A stretch of 64,000 bases of DNA from assembly GCA_017794925.1 (NCBI GenBank), contig CP051238.1, positions 3,487,327 through 3,551,326 of the forward strand. The letters are read 5' to 3'. Shown here one piece after another: positions 28,875-38,687 of the stretch. How positions within the stretch are numbered: position 1 is the first letter of the stretch; every line of letters starts with the position of its first letter. The notes below the pieces were generated by a model. The model saw nothing but the letters and a program-made list of their open reading frames with translations. It searched no databases and was not told where the DNA came from. The position numbers and the translations under genes were made by a program. Source of the DNA: Aestuariibacter sp. (GTDB lineage: Bacteria; Pseudomonadota; Gammaproteobacteria; Enterobacterales; Alteromonadaceae).

Positions 28875-29714
28875 ATGAAAAGTGCATTGGTTGTAGAAGG
28901 CGGTGCGATGCGCGGCATTTTTGCGGCAGGTGTGCTAGATACGTTCCAGCTTCAGCACTATAACCCATTTGATATGGTGCTCGGAGTGTCTGCGGGTGCC
29001 ACAAGTGCTGCAGGTTATGTAACAGGCAATGCGCCTCGGAATCGTAAAATAATTACCCGCCTTGCCACACAACGTGAGTTTTTTAATCCCGTTCGTTTTA
29101 TGTTGAAAGGCCATATGACCGATGTGAAATGGCTATGGCTGGAGGCGCAGGCCAGGTATCCGATAAACGCGGAAGCCCTGGCGACATCTACGCCGTTAAT
29201 TGCTGTTATAACCAATATGCGCACAGGTGAGCCGGAATATCACCGTGTTACCGCTGACAACATAGATGTGTTAATGGAAGCGACCTGCGCCTTACCGATG
29301 GCGTATCGCACGCCTCCCCGTTATCAGGGGGTCCGCTATGTTGATGGCGGTGTGACAGACGCGATTCCGGTGCAGTACGCCTATGAGCAGGGTTTTAAGG
29401 ACATCACGGTCATACTCAGCCAGCCCTGGGGTTATCAAAAAGCCGAGGAAAAAGGCACCTGGGTCGCCAACAAGGTGTTTGCCCGCTACCCAAAACTGAT
29501 ACAAGCCATACAGCAACGTGCTACGCGCTACAACGATACATTGGCATTTATTGCTTCACCGCCCGCTGACTGCCGGATTAATGTTATCGTTCCGCCAGCA
29601 GAGTTCGGTGTCGGCAGGTTGACTATGCGCCGCGATAAACTTATTCACGGCTATCAGATGGGACGTCACGCCGCGCAGTCTTATCTGGCTCAACTGCGCG
29701 ACATGGCGGCTTAA
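28875..29714 (+). CDS. Patatin-like phospholipase, YjjU type
   Basis: 279 residues. Oxyanion glycines EGGAMRGIFAAGVLD, nucleophile GVSAG (GxSxG) at about 37-41 and catalytic DGG in RYVDGGVTDAIP at about 156. These define the Ser-Asp dyad of patatin acyl hydrolases. No signal peptide, so cytoplasmic or membrane-associated. CAGGAG 9 bases upstream supports the start. Substrate unknown. Confidence 0.92.
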   Translation: MKSALVVEGGAMRGIFAAGVLDTFQLQHYNPFDMVLGVSAGATSAAGYVTGNAPRNRKIITRLATQREFFNPVRFMLKGHMTDVKWLWLEAQARYPINAEALATSTPLIAVITNMRTGEPEYHRVTADNIDVLMEATCALPMAYRTPPRYQGVRYVDGGVTDAIPVQYAYEQGFKDITVILSQPWGYQKAEEKGTWVANKVFARYPKLIQAIQQRATRYNDTLAFIASPPADCRINVIVPPAEFGVGRLTMRRDKLIHGYQMGRHAAQSYLAQLRDMAA

Positions 29715-29734
29715 ATAATTTTCCTGCTATGCCG

Positions 29735-31132
29735 CTAACTGTCCGAATTCGTTACTGGCAGCCCGCGTGCTGCAGTATACACGTCTACAGCGGCACTCAG
29801 CGCGCTCTGGTAGCGATTGATCACGTTCAACTGGGCACTAAACCAGCTACGCTGGGCGTTAAGCAAATTCAGGAAATCGCTGTCGCCCGACTTATATCTG
29901 GCCTGGGCTAAATCGTACAACCGTTGATTGTTTTCCAGTTCAATCAAATCCAATGCATACGCTTCACGCTGAAAACGATAATTATCGGCTGCATCCTGCA
30001 TTTCCTGCGCAGCGCTAATGATGGTTGTCATTAAGTTATTGAATGCAATTTGAGTATCCACGTTGGCAACCCGTTCGGCTTGTTCACGTTTGCCGTTGTC
30101 AAACAGCACCATGGCCGAGCTTAGCGCTGCCGAGAGAGACCAGCCGGTGGCAAGATCGGTAAGGTCTGACATGCCCAGATCCGCGCTTAAACTCAACCCT
30201 GGCAAACCGGCAATACTGGCCTGATAAACACTAATGTCCGCCAACTGAAGCTGCAAAAAGGCCGCGGCGACATCCGGGCGCTGACGCAATACACTGGCAG
30301 GCTGTTGAACGTCAATTTCCGGCAATGCCAGACTATTCACCGGTGCCGTGAATTCTCGCTGCTGAAACTGGCTGTCGGCCAATAACGCAGCCAAGGCACG
30401 ATTATTAATGGCTAATTGATTCGACAGACGCAATACCTCATTTCGGGCACTTAACAGCGTGTTGCGCTGCTGCGCAAGCTCTATGCCCGATGCGCTACCA
30501 GCGTCGTACCGCAACTGAATTAACGACAAAAGCTGTTCTGATGCCGTCACATTTTGCTTTGCTATAGCTAAGCGTTGTTGCAACGACAACTGAGTAAAAT
30601 ACGCATTAGCGAGCTGACGCTGCAATAGCACAGACTGGTTTCGAAGTTGCGCCTGGCTCACATCAATATTCAATGTAGACGCCAGAATACTGGCTTCACG
30701 CGAGCCCCAAATATCCACGTCATAACTCGCGCCTATTGAAGCGGATGAGCTAAGTGACGTGAGACCTGTATCCAGATTTTCGCCACTGCGACCACTCAAC
30801 CGCCCAGACACGGTAGGTAAATTATCTGCTCGAGTCTGCCCCAGTTGAAATTGCGCACGTTGTACACGAAGCGACGCCGTGGCTAAATCCAGATTCTGTG
30901 CGGCGAGTTGCGCCATTAGCGCCGATAACTCTGGTGAGTCGAACCCTTGCCACCAGTTCGTATCTACCGATACCATTGCTGCGTTCTTTGGGCCAGTAAA
31001 GCTTTCTGGCAATTGCACCTTTGGAAAACTCCGCTGAGGTTGCATACTGCATGCACTTAATACAAAGACAGCGGACATGGCTAACGAAACGGCAGCAGCA
31101 CGCTGGCTAAAATGAACTAAACGACGTGCCAT
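29735..31132 (-). CDS. NodT-family outer-membrane efflux lipoprotein (TolC-like)
   Basis: 465 residues. Lipoprotein signal MARRLVHFSQ...VFVLSAC with lipobox LSAC. Two OEP repeats (about 60-255 and 265-460) with VLRQRPDVAAAFLQLQLADI and YDLAQARYKSGDSDFLNLLNAQ typical of NodT/OprM factors. It is the outer-membrane channel of a tripartite exporter and starts 3 bases after macB, so all three parts are one operon. Confidence 0.94.
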   Translation of the reverse strand: MARRLVHFSQRAAAVSLAMSAVFVLSACSMQPQRSFPKVQLPESFTGPKNAAMVSVDTNWWQGFDSPELSALMAQLAAQNLDLATASLRVQRAQFQLGQTRADNLPTVSGRLSGRSGENLDTGLTSLSSSASIGASYDVDIWGSREASILASTLNIDVSQAQLRNQSVLLQRQLANAYFTQLSLQQRLAIAKQNVTASEQLLSLIQLRYDAGSASGIELAQQRNTLLSARNEVLRLSNQLAINNRALAALLADSQFQQREFTAPVNSLALPEIDVQQPASVLRQRPDVAAAFLQLQLADISVYQASIAGLPGLSLSADLGMSDLTDLATGWSLSAALSSAMVLFDNGKREQAERVANVDTQIAFNNLMTTIISAAQEMQDAADNYRFQREAYALDLIELENNQRLYDLAQARYKSGDSDFLNLLNAQRSWFSAQLNVINRYQSALSAAVDVYTAARGLPVTNSDS

Positions 31133-31135
31133 AAA

Positions 31136-33076
31136 CTAATCCTCAGCCAACGCATCAATAGGGTTTAACCGGGCAGCCTTGTGTGCCGGTGCAAAGCCAA
31201 ACAACACACCCACCGCCAACGACGTAACAAAAGCCAGCACTGGCGGTAATAAGGTATAGGCCACCGAGACTGAAAACTGTGACAGTACGAAAATCACGGC
31301 ATACCCCAGTAAAATTCCCACGCAACCGCCCATAACACATACCACCCAGGCTTCTATATTGAACTGCTTTAAAATGTCGCCGGGTTTAGCGCCGGTCGCC
31401 ATGCGCAGCCCGATTTCGCGTTTTCGCTCCGACACATTCACCAACATAATGTTCATCACGCCGATACCACCAACAAACAGCGATATGCCCGCCACAGACG
31501 CCAGTAACCAGGTCAGGGTATTCTGGGTTTCCGTGACCGCTTCGACCAGTGAATCCGTGGTCCGCACCATTACATCTTCCTTGCCATGGCGTGCCGTTAA
31601 TATAGCCAGTGCTTCTTCCTGAACACCGGATGCGGCTTCTGTAGATGCAGCTTTAATGGTGATGCCACTTAAATACGGGCGTCCGAAGGCCTTCAAGCGC
31701 CCGGTAGAAATGGGAATTAAGACTTCGTCGTCCATGTCGTTTCCGCCTGCACTGGCACCTTTGGATTTCAGCACCCCAATCACCTGATAAAACGCATTTT
31801 TCATTAAAATGTATTCGCCGATGGCGCGGTATTTATTTTCAAACAAGGTTTCGGCGACGGTATCGCCTATCACGACCACTGGCGCATAGCTGTCGACATC
31901 TTCGTTAGTAAAAAAGACGCCCTGAGACATTTCCCAGTCTTTGGCATAAAAATACGCAGGCGTGGTACCGGTTATCCGGCCTGAGAAGTCATTTTCACCA
32001 AAGCGCATGGTGGCACGCGTACTTCGCTCTGGCGCGACATATAGAGCCCCCTCTATTGCTTCGAGTGCTTTTGCGTCTTCTATAGTCAGAGATGCGATAT
32101 CACCTGAACTACGATTATTTCGGCCGCCAGGACGAATCGAAATCAGATTTGTGCCTATAGTTTCAATACGTTTGAGCACGTCCTGCTTTCCGCCCTCACC
32201 TATTGCCATCATGTTAACCACCGCAGCGACCCCAATGATGATGCCCAGTAAGGTAAGTAACGTTCGAAACCAGTTTAACCGCAGCGATGAAAACGCCATG
32301 CTCAAAGCAGCGCCCGTTGAAATACTGGGAAAGACATTAACCTTAGGCGGTTGTTGCTGCTCAGACTCAACTGACTGCATTTCTGCTGCGCCAGTATCTT
32401 CAACAATTTCGCCGTCCAGCAGTTTCACCTGACGTTGGGCGTGCTCTGCAACAGCTAGATCGTGGGTAATTAGAATAATTGTTACCCCCTCCTGGTGTAG
32501 TGATTTGAGCAGGGCTAGCAACTGTTCGCCGCTGGCTGAATCCAGTGCACCGGTAGGTTCGTCGGCCAGTATCACTTCAGCGCCATTAATCAGCGCCCGG
32601 GCTACTGACACTCGCTGTTGCTGCCCGCCCGACAATTCGCCAGGACGATGGGTAATGCGATCCTCAAGCCCTAATTTGCCCAGCAATTGCGCTGCGTGAG
32701 CATTACGCTCAACCTCGCTGGTGTTACTGTAAATGGCTGGCAGCGCAACGTTTTGTTGTGCCGTTAACGTTGAGAGCAGCTGATAGCGCTGGAACACAAA
32801 ACCAAAGGTTTTGAGCCGTAATGCAGCCAGTTGGTTGTCATCGAGATCCGCCACAGACTGGCCGTGAATCCGATAAGTACCAGAACTGGGTTTGTCCAGG
32901 CAGCCCAGAATATTCATCATGGTGGATTTACCCGAACCCGATTGCCCCATGATGGCCACAAACTCGCCTTTCTGAATGGTAAGCGACACCTGCTTGAGTG
33001 CCGTGACTTCTGCACCTTCAGACTGATAACTACGACTGACGTTATCCAGTGAAATTAATGGGTTAGAAGCCACCAC
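31136..33076 (-). CDS. macB: MacB-type ABC exporter (ATPase fused to permease)
   Basis: About 646 residues from the GTG at 33076, or 33073. The open frame extends further upstream inside macA, but GGAGGG and the family N-terminus (ASNPLISLDNVSRSY) place the start here. N-terminal ATPase with Walker A GQSGSGKST, signature LSGGQQQRVSVARAL and Walker B ILADEPTGALD; then one membrane helix, a large periplasmic domain (about 305-515), and three helices near the C-terminus (NIMLVNVSERKREIGLRMA). It drives export through the MacA adaptor and the NodT channel by mechanotransmission. Overlaps macA by about 14 bases. Confidence 0.94.
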   Translation of the reverse strand: MVASNPLISLDNVSRSYQSEGAEVTALKQVSLTIQKGEFVAIMGQSGSGKSTMMNILGCLDKPSSGTYRIHGQSVADLDDNQLAALRLKTFGFVFQRYQLLSTLTAQQNVALPAIYSNTSEVERNAHAAQLLGKLGLEDRITHRPGELSGGQQQRVSVARALINGAEVILADEPTGALDSASGEQLLALLKSLHQEGVTIILITHDLAVAEHAQRQVKLLDGEIVEDTGAAEMQSVESEQQQPPKVNVFPSISTGAALSMAFSSLRLNWFRTLLTLLGIIIGVAAVVNMMAIGEGGKQDVLKRIETIGTNLISIRPGGRNNRSSGDIASLTIEDAKALEAIEGALYVAPERSTRATMRFGENDFSGRITGTTPAYFYAKDWEMSQGVFFTNEDVDSYAPVVVIGDTVAETLFENKYRAIGEYILMKNAFYQVIGVLKSKGASAGGNDMDDEVLIPISTGRLKAFGRPYLSGITIKAASTEAASGVQEEALAILTARHGKEDVMVRTTDSLVEAVTETQNTLTWLLASVAGISLFVGGIGVMNIMLVNVSERKREIGLRMATGAKPGDILKQFNIEAWVVCVMGGCVGILLGYAVIFVLSQFSVSVAYTLLPPVLAFVTSLAVGVLFGFAPAHKAARLNPIDALAED

Positions 33077-34250
33077 GACGCCCTCCGCCAGGCATGCCCG
33101 GCGGCATTCCCGGTGGACCATTTTGCTGACCGCGCTGACTTCGTGCAGCAGCACCACGCACACCCACCACGACCTGCTCGCCTTCGCTCAGACCGTCAAG
33201 GATCTCAGCAACGGTGCGATTTCTAATACCCACTTTGACCTGACGCTGTTCATTGCCTTGCTCGGTAGCAACCAGGACAAACGGATTTCTCGGCGGTCCT
33301 TTTATGGCGGCCAGAGGCACCAATAACGTATTTGTTTTTTGTTCCTGTACAAAAAACACCTGGGTGGTCATGGCGTCCATGAGCGCCCCACTGTCGTTTT
33401 GAATATCAATGAGCACCTGATACAGCACAACATCGTTCACCACGTTTGGCGTCGGTAGAACCTGGCGCACCGTTGAATGGTAACGCGTTCTGGTATCGCC
33501 CAGTGTAGTGAAGTAAACGGGCATACCGGGATACAGTTTACCTACATCTGCTTCAGACACTTCGGCCCGAACGGTCATGGTGTTTAAATCTGAGATTTGC
33601 AGTAGTGTGGGCGCATTTTGATTGGCGTTCAGGGTTTGGCCCTGACGCACTTTAATCGTTGCAACCGTCCCCGCAATGGGTGCGTAAATTTTCGCAAAGC
33701 CCAGTGTTGCTCTGTCACCCTCTAGCGAGGCTTCATCGGCTTTGATTTGTGCAATCGACGCGCTGATCTTTGAATCCAGTACACGCACATTGGTTTGACT
33801 GGCGTACACTTCGTCTTCACTCACGGCATCTTGCGCGTGCAAGCGTTCGTTGCGTTTAGCGCGCAATATGGCCAGCTCTCGTTCAGCTTTCAACTGTTCA
33901 AGCTGTGCACGTTTGTTCTCAAGGTTGGCTTCGGTTTTTTGTACCTGGGTACGAAACACCGTGGCATCAATGTCTACCAATAACTGACCTTCGGTAACTA
34001 CGTCACCTTCTTCAACATAAATCGCATCAACCTGTCCGGAGACCTGCGCCCCAACTTCAACGTACCGCTTGGGCTCAAGTTGACCAGTGGCCACAATGGT
34101 TTTCTCTATATCGCCATGATGCGCGGGCGCCAGCAATTGTGCTTCGTTGTCGGCTGCAGGGGCATAAATGCTATAAAGCGCATAGGCAAACGCGCCAATA
34201 ATAATCAGAAGCACCGCGACTTTCACAGTCAGTCCGTACCGTCTCAACAT
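33063..34250 (-). CDS. macA: MacA-type periplasmic adaptor protein
   Basis: 395 residues. One N-terminal membrane anchor (about 10-30), lipoyl halves (VEVGAQVSGQVDAIYVEEGDVV and IYAPIAGTVATIKVRQGQTL), an alpha-hairpin (about 100-165), then beta-barrel and membrane-proximal domains. It links MacB to the outer-membrane channel. The C-terminus is an unusual Gly/Pro/Met-rich tail (PPGMPPGMPGGGRRGGF). First gene of the macA-macB-NodT operon. Confidence 0.93.
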   Translation of the reverse strand: MLRRYGLTVKVAVLLIIIGAFAYALYSIYAPAADNEAQLLAPAHHGDIEKTIVATGQLEPKRYVEVGAQVSGQVDAIYVEEGDVVTEGQLLVDIDATVFRTQVQKTEANLENKRAQLEQLKAERELAILRAKRNERLHAQDAVSEDEVYASQTNVRVLDSKISASIAQIKADEASLEGDRATLGFAKIYAPIAGTVATIKVRQGQTLNANQNAPTLLQISDLNTMTVRAEVSEADVGKLYPGMPVYFTTLGDTRTRYHSTVRQVLPTPNVVNDVVLYQVLIDIQNDSGALMDAMTTQVFFVQEQKTNTLLVPLAAIKGPPRNPFVLVATEQGNEQRQVKVGIRNRTVAEILDGLSEGEQVVVGVRGAAARSQRGQQNGPPGMPPGMPGGGRRGGF

Positions 34251-34454
34251 GGGGTTATTTCTCTTGATTTAATCACTTACATCACTCTGTTATCGTTATG
34301 AAAACGCTACCAATTGAGCGACATTGATACGTGATAAATCATACAATTCAAGTGACTTAACGTATCTTTACACTGCGTTGACTTTACTGCTTCAATGGTG
34401 GAACAAAATGGTGAGATTTAAGATATTTCGCAGCCAATTGGAGGCGGGATATTC

Positions 34455-35753
34455 TTAGGCGAAGGTATGAATGAGCTTTTCAATCGCGAACAGCAGGCCG
34501 CCGATAAGCCCACCAACCAGGGTGCCGTTTATGCGGACTTTTTGCAGATCTTTGCCAATGTTCAGCTCGATCTGCTGCGACAATTGTGTCGCGTCCCAGC
34601 TTTCGATGGTCTTACGAATATGCCCAGCCAGAAAAGACGCCATTTCAGGCGCAGCATAGCGAGCGGCCACACCAATGTGATAATCAACAGCCTGCTGCAG
34701 TGTATTGTCCTGGGCCAACTTATCACCACTGGCTTGTAACCACATGGCTAAACGCGTTCTGATCTGGCCGTTTTCTGCAGCAATATCGCTGGCTAGCCAC
34801 TGCCTCATTTCGGCAAAAATACTATTCAGGTATCGCCCAACTGTGTCGCTATTAATCAGTCGATCCCGGAAGTCATTCAGTTTTTGTTGCGCTTCTGCGT
34901 TATGCTCAAGATCATCGATGAACCGTGCAAGCTGTGTATTTAGTTCGATTCGAATAGGATGCTGAGGGTCCTGACTAACGTCAGAAAGAATATGCGCCAG
35001 CGCACTCACTGCAATGTTGGCCCCCTGCTCACTTAGCCAGCCTGAAGGCAGAATTTTCTCCAACCTGCGATGTTCTGTTTTCAGCCAGTCAGTTAGCTTT
35101 TCGGCAATAAATTCTTGGGTCGCTTCCTGCTGTAACGATTCCGATAGTTTATCTAACAATTTATTTAGCAGCTTCTGATGACGACCATCACGGGTCATTA
35201 CCTTCACCCCACCCGCCACAATCGCGCCCAGCTCAATGTGACTTAGCGCACTGTGAATACCCTTGTGCAACGCCGCTTTAACAGGTGCATCGTCAATAAC
35301 ATTTAGCAATCCGGCCAGACTATCACCAAAATACTTTGCCAAACGCGTTGCGTTTTTCGGTTGTTGTAACCAGGTACCCATGGCTTTTGCGGGGTGACTT
35401 CCAGACACCAAATTTTCAATCGCGTCGTTATGAAAGAACTTGTCTTTCACAAACACAGCAAGGTTTTGAGCAATTACAGACTGATTACTCGCTACAATGT
35501 TGGTATGAGGAATGGGGTGTGAGGCGGGTATGGGCCTGAATAATGCGCTTACCGCAAACCAATCGGCGAGCCCGCCCACCAGCGCCGCTTCACTTATCAT
35601 CTTAATGAATTGGACCCACCACAATGACGCCAATACGGGTGTCATTGATTGTAATATCGTAATCCCAATAAACACACACGCTGCTGCGACCAGCCAGGAT
35701 GTAGCTTGTCGTTTGGCACGCTTGAGTTGTTTCGCTTTAGAGACATCTACCAT
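34455..35753 (-). CDS. DUF445 family membrane protein
   Basis: 432 residues of the DUF445 (YjiN-like) family: N-terminal helices at about 18-36 and 42-66 with ALVGGLADWFAVSALFRPIP, a long helical middle, and a C-terminal helix (VRINGTLVGGLIGGLLFAIEKLI). The role is unknown. It appears monocistronic. Confidence 0.88.
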   Translation of the reverse strand: MVDVSKAKQLKRAKRQATSWLVAAACVFIGITILQSMTPVLASLWWVQFIKMISEAALVGGLADWFAVSALFRPIPASHPIPHTNIVASNQSVIAQNLAVFVKDKFFHNDAIENLVSGSHPAKAMGTWLQQPKNATRLAKYFGDSLAGLLNVIDDAPVKAALHKGIHSALSHIELGAIVAGGVKVMTRDGRHQKLLNKLLDKLSESLQQEATQEFIAEKLTDWLKTEHRRLEKILPSGWLSEQGANIAVSALAHILSDVSQDPQHPIRIELNTQLARFIDDLEHNAEAQQKLNDFRDRLINSDTVGRYLNSIFAEMRQWLASDIAAENGQIRTRLAMWLQASGDKLAQDNTLQQAVDYHIGVAARYAAPEMASFLAGHIRKTIESWDATQLSQQIELNIGKDLQKVRINGTLVGGLIGGLLFAIEKLIHTFA

Positions 35754-35779
35754 TACATTTTCTGTTCTGTAAGACGGTA

Positions 35780-36853
35780 CTAAAAATTGCCTGACATGCT
35801 GGTGTGAGAATACTGTTCTACCACACCCCCCTTACCGACCCCAATGCAACCGACTCCAGATTTACAAGCAAGGCTCCATATATTGCTTTCGCTTAATTTA
35901 GACCATTGTTTACTGCCATGGTGCAAAAGAAACACCCCTTGTGGGTTACTAATCAGCACATCAGGTACGCCATTGTTTTGGCCAGGATAATACAAGGCTG
36001 AACCATAAACTGCGCCAGTCAGCGGTAACGTAGGCAGTGCTTGCCATTCCGCTTTACCCATATCGTAGGTAAATGCGGTAGCGGGCAGCTGATGTTTCAA
36101 ACTGCCACCAAAGGCATAGAGCAGGTTGTTGTTTATCTGAATACTAAAGATTCCCGCTGCTTCACCGCCTTCAAACAAGGTAGCGATCCGTTGCCAGCCT
36201 TCGCCATTGTTTTTAATTAATAAACCAGGTTGCGCACTGTTACCTGTTCCCGCGGCGAGCACACCTGCTGCGGCGGCAATACAGGTACCACTTGAAGCAA
36301 AACCACCTTCTGACTCTTGCGCAGCGATGGGCATAACCTGACGCGACCAGTCTTTTCCGCCGTTTTCCGAATGTTGGATATATAACCCCTGGGAGTCAGA
36401 GTCGCCATATAGCCAGCCATTGCCATCCCGGTCAAAGGTCATGCAATCGAAAAACACGTGCTCATGTTCACCCTGCTTCACCAACTGCCAGTCTTTGCCT
36501 TGTGACACTGAATGATAGAGGCGCGACTGCTCACCTTCACCTGCACTCATCAATACTATGCTGCCATCGGAAAACCATTGATTATCCCTGAATTGCAATG
36601 CTTCTGTGCCGGCTGGCAAATCTACCTTTCGAAATTGCTTACCATTGTTCGACGAAAGATAGGCACTACCGTGAGTACCTGATACCAGCACAGTATTGTT
36701 TACCCAGGTAACGGCCTGAAAGCCAGCCTGTTCATTTAGCACGGTTGACGTAATTGACGCGTTTGAGAACGCCGAGACTAAGGTTAGCAAGGTACCTGTA
36801 GCCGTACTTCTGAATCGGCGTAACAACCTGCTTTGCATATTATTTTGAGACAT
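35780..36853 (-). CDS. Exported beta-propeller (BNR/sialidase-like) protein
   Basis: 357 residues with an N-terminal signal (about 1-34, SAFSNA). The remainder shows repeated BNR-like boxes such as YLSSNNGKQFRKV, YHSVSQGKDWQLV, HSENGGKDWSRQ and IKNNGEGWQRI, spaced about 40-60 residues, consistent with a seven-bladed propeller. Catalytic sialidase residues cannot be claimed. It may bind a ligand in the periplasm or be a YCF48/Vps10-type scaffold. Confidence 0.75.
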   Translation of the reverse strand: MSQNNMQSRLLRRFRSTATGTLLTLVSAFSNASITSTVLNEQAGFQAVTWVNNTVLVSGTHGSAYLSSNNGKQFRKVDLPAGTEALQFRDNQWFSDGSIVLMSAGEGEQSRLYHSVSQGKDWQLVKQGEHEHVFFDCMTFDRDGNGWLYGDSDSQGLYIQHSENGGKDWSRQVMPIAAQESEGGFASSGTCIAAAAGVLAAGTGNSAQPGLLIKNNGEGWQRIATLFEGGEAAGIFSIQINNNLLYAFGGSLKHQLPATAFTYDMGKAEWQALPTLPLTGAVYGSALYYPGQNNGVPDVLISNPQGVFLLHHGSKQWSKLSESNIWSLACKSGVGCIGVGKGGVVEQYSHTSMSGNF

Positions 36854-36974
36854 AAGCGTTTAAAACGAAAAGATAATATGCACACTTTGCCACACTCTGG
36901 CAGCGAAGAGAACGCATCTCTGTTATAGTACATTTATTGTCATACAAATTATCAGAAATGAAGTTACACCGTTC

Positions 36975-37418
36975 ATGGCTAAACCCAAACCTATTGTCGA
37001 AATCGTGACCTATGGCATTCACTCAAAGTGGGATGCCGACGATAAGGCCCTGCCTAAAATTAAAACCTTCACCAATCATATTCCGTTGGAACTGGATATT
37101 GAGTTCGGTTTCATCGTGAATATTAAGCGCGCTAAAAACAGCAAAGTGCGCTACTGCATTTACCATCCCGATATCCCGGATGAAAACGGTGTCCCTATGC
37201 CGCCGTTTGACGGCGAAGAATATGTACGATCTAATAACTGGGATTTTTATTTAGGCGATACGCTGTGGGAGCCGCTGGAAAACAAGGTGGGAGACTGGCG
37301 CATGACCCTGGAACTGGAAGGTAAAGTCATTGCCGACAAAACATTTACCGTTGAGGACGATTTACCCTACGACGGCGCCCAGTTTTGGCAGCGGGGCAAA
37401 CCCAAGCTTCGCCGGTAG
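36975..37418 (+). CDS. DUF3859 domain protein
   Basis: 147 residues matching DUF3859: VEIVTYGIHSKWD, TNHIPLELDIEFGFIVNIK, FYLGDTLWEPLENKVGDWRM and a final FTV beta-strand. A beta-sandwich-like cytoplasmic protein of unknown function. No signal peptide. Confidence 0.8.
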   Translation: MAKPKPIVEIVTYGIHSKWDADDKALPKIKTFTNHIPLELDIEFGFIVNIKRAKNSKVRYCIYHPDIPDENGVPMPPFDGEEYVRSNNWDFYLGDTLWEPLENKVGDWRMTLELEGKVIADKTFTVEDDLPYDGAQFWQRGKPKLRR

Positions 37419-37583
37419 TACCGTGAGATGCCTGCCAGCAATGCGGGCATTATTGCACCGAAATGAATCAAATCGCCAAAAGGTAAATTAATATATCGTA
37501 TAAAATTCAAAAGTATAGCCCTTTCTATCAGCAGGAACGAAGCTTGCAACAACCGCCTGTCTAATAATAAAAGGAAGTCGTTT

Positions 37584-38579
37584 ATGCAGGCATTTATTGA
37601 AGGCATGCCCAAAGCAGAACTTCACGTTCATATTGAAGGTACACTGGAGCCAGAATTAAGCTTTGCGCTGGCAGAAAAAAACGGTATAGAGTTACCCTTC
37701 CCCTGTCCAGAGGATCTAATAGCGGCCTATAATTTTCATGATTTACCCTCTTTCTTAACCATTTATTACGCGGGTATGAGCGTGCTCATCGACGAGTCTG
37801 ATTTCTTCAGACTCACCTGGGATTACCTGGAAAAAGCCGCGTCACAAAATGTCGTTTACACCGAGATATTTTTCGATCCCCAAGGCCATACTTCACGCGG
37901 TGTTGCGTTTGAAACAGTCATAACGGGTATTAGAAAAGCTCAGGTCGATGCAGAACAAAAACTGGGCATCCGCAGCCAGCTAATCATGTGTTTCCTTCGT
38001 GACATGTCAGCGGAGTCAGCCATGGAGCACCTTCATATGGCAAAGCCTTATCTGAGTTGGCTAGTAGGTGTGGGGCTCGATTCAGATGAATACAACAATC
38101 CACCGGTGAAATTTAAAGACGTGTTTGCACTCGCAAAGCAATGGGGTCTGAAGCTCACTATGCATTGCGATGTTAATCAGAAAAACACGCTGGACCACAT
38201 CCGCCAGGTTATCGAAGTGATTGGCGTTGACCGGATCGATCACGGCGTTAACTCCCTTGAGTCAGATGAACTGTGTGAGCTTATTGTTGAAAAACAACTC
38301 GGTCTGACTGTATGTCCGGTGTCCAACCGGTTTGTGGTGCAGTCGTTAACCGCGAATGAAATTCGCACCATGCTGGAAAAAGGCATGCTAGCAACCATCA
38401 ATTCTGACGATCCGGCTTATTTCAGAGCCTATATGAACGAGAATCTGATTGAACTGCAACAAGAAGGTGATTTTAGCCAGAGCGAACTCAAAACACTCAT
38501 GGCCAATGCCTTTAATGTGACTTGGTTACCCGACGAAGATAAAGCGGTATACCTGGCAAAACTGGACGCATATCAGTAA
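37584..38579 (+). CDS. Adenine deaminase (adenosine-deaminase-like, ADE type)
   Basis: 331 residues. Zinc ligands H14 and H16 in ELHVHIEG, His in TMHCD, catalytic GVDRIDHGVNSLE and final Asp pair in TINSDDPAYF. The SDDPAYF ending with TVCPVSNRF is typical of bacterial adenine deaminases rather than adenosine deaminases, so the likely reaction is adenine to hypoxanthine and ammonia (purine salvage). GGAAG lies before the ATG. Confidence 0.88.
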   Translation: MQAFIEGMPKAELHVHIEGTLEPELSFALAEKNGIELPFPCPEDLIAAYNFHDLPSFLTIYYAGMSVLIDESDFFRLTWDYLEKAASQNVVYTEIFFDPQGHTSRGVAFETVITGIRKAQVDAEQKLGIRSQLIMCFLRDMSAESAMEHLHMAKPYLSWLVGVGLDSDEYNNPPVKFKDVFALAKQWGLKLTMHCDVNQKNTLDHIRQVIEVIGVDRIDHGVNSLESDELCELIVEKQLGLTVCPVSNRFVVQSLTANEIRTMLEKGMLATINSDDPAYFRAYMNENLIELQQEGDFSQSELKTLMANAFNVTWLPDEDKAVYLAKLDAYQ

Positions 38580-38687
38580 CAAAGAACAATAATTTATTGA
38601 TGTGGAATAACACTGGTAATCAGTGATTGCTGATATTAGTGTAAGCCGCATTGCATTTACCCGTATTGATATTGTGTTGGAGTTTTC

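Noticed and set aside
28613..28963. 116-residue frame running from the terminator into the patatin gene
   Set aside because: It starts within a terminator hairpin, has no ribosome site, and overlaps the patatin gene in another frame.
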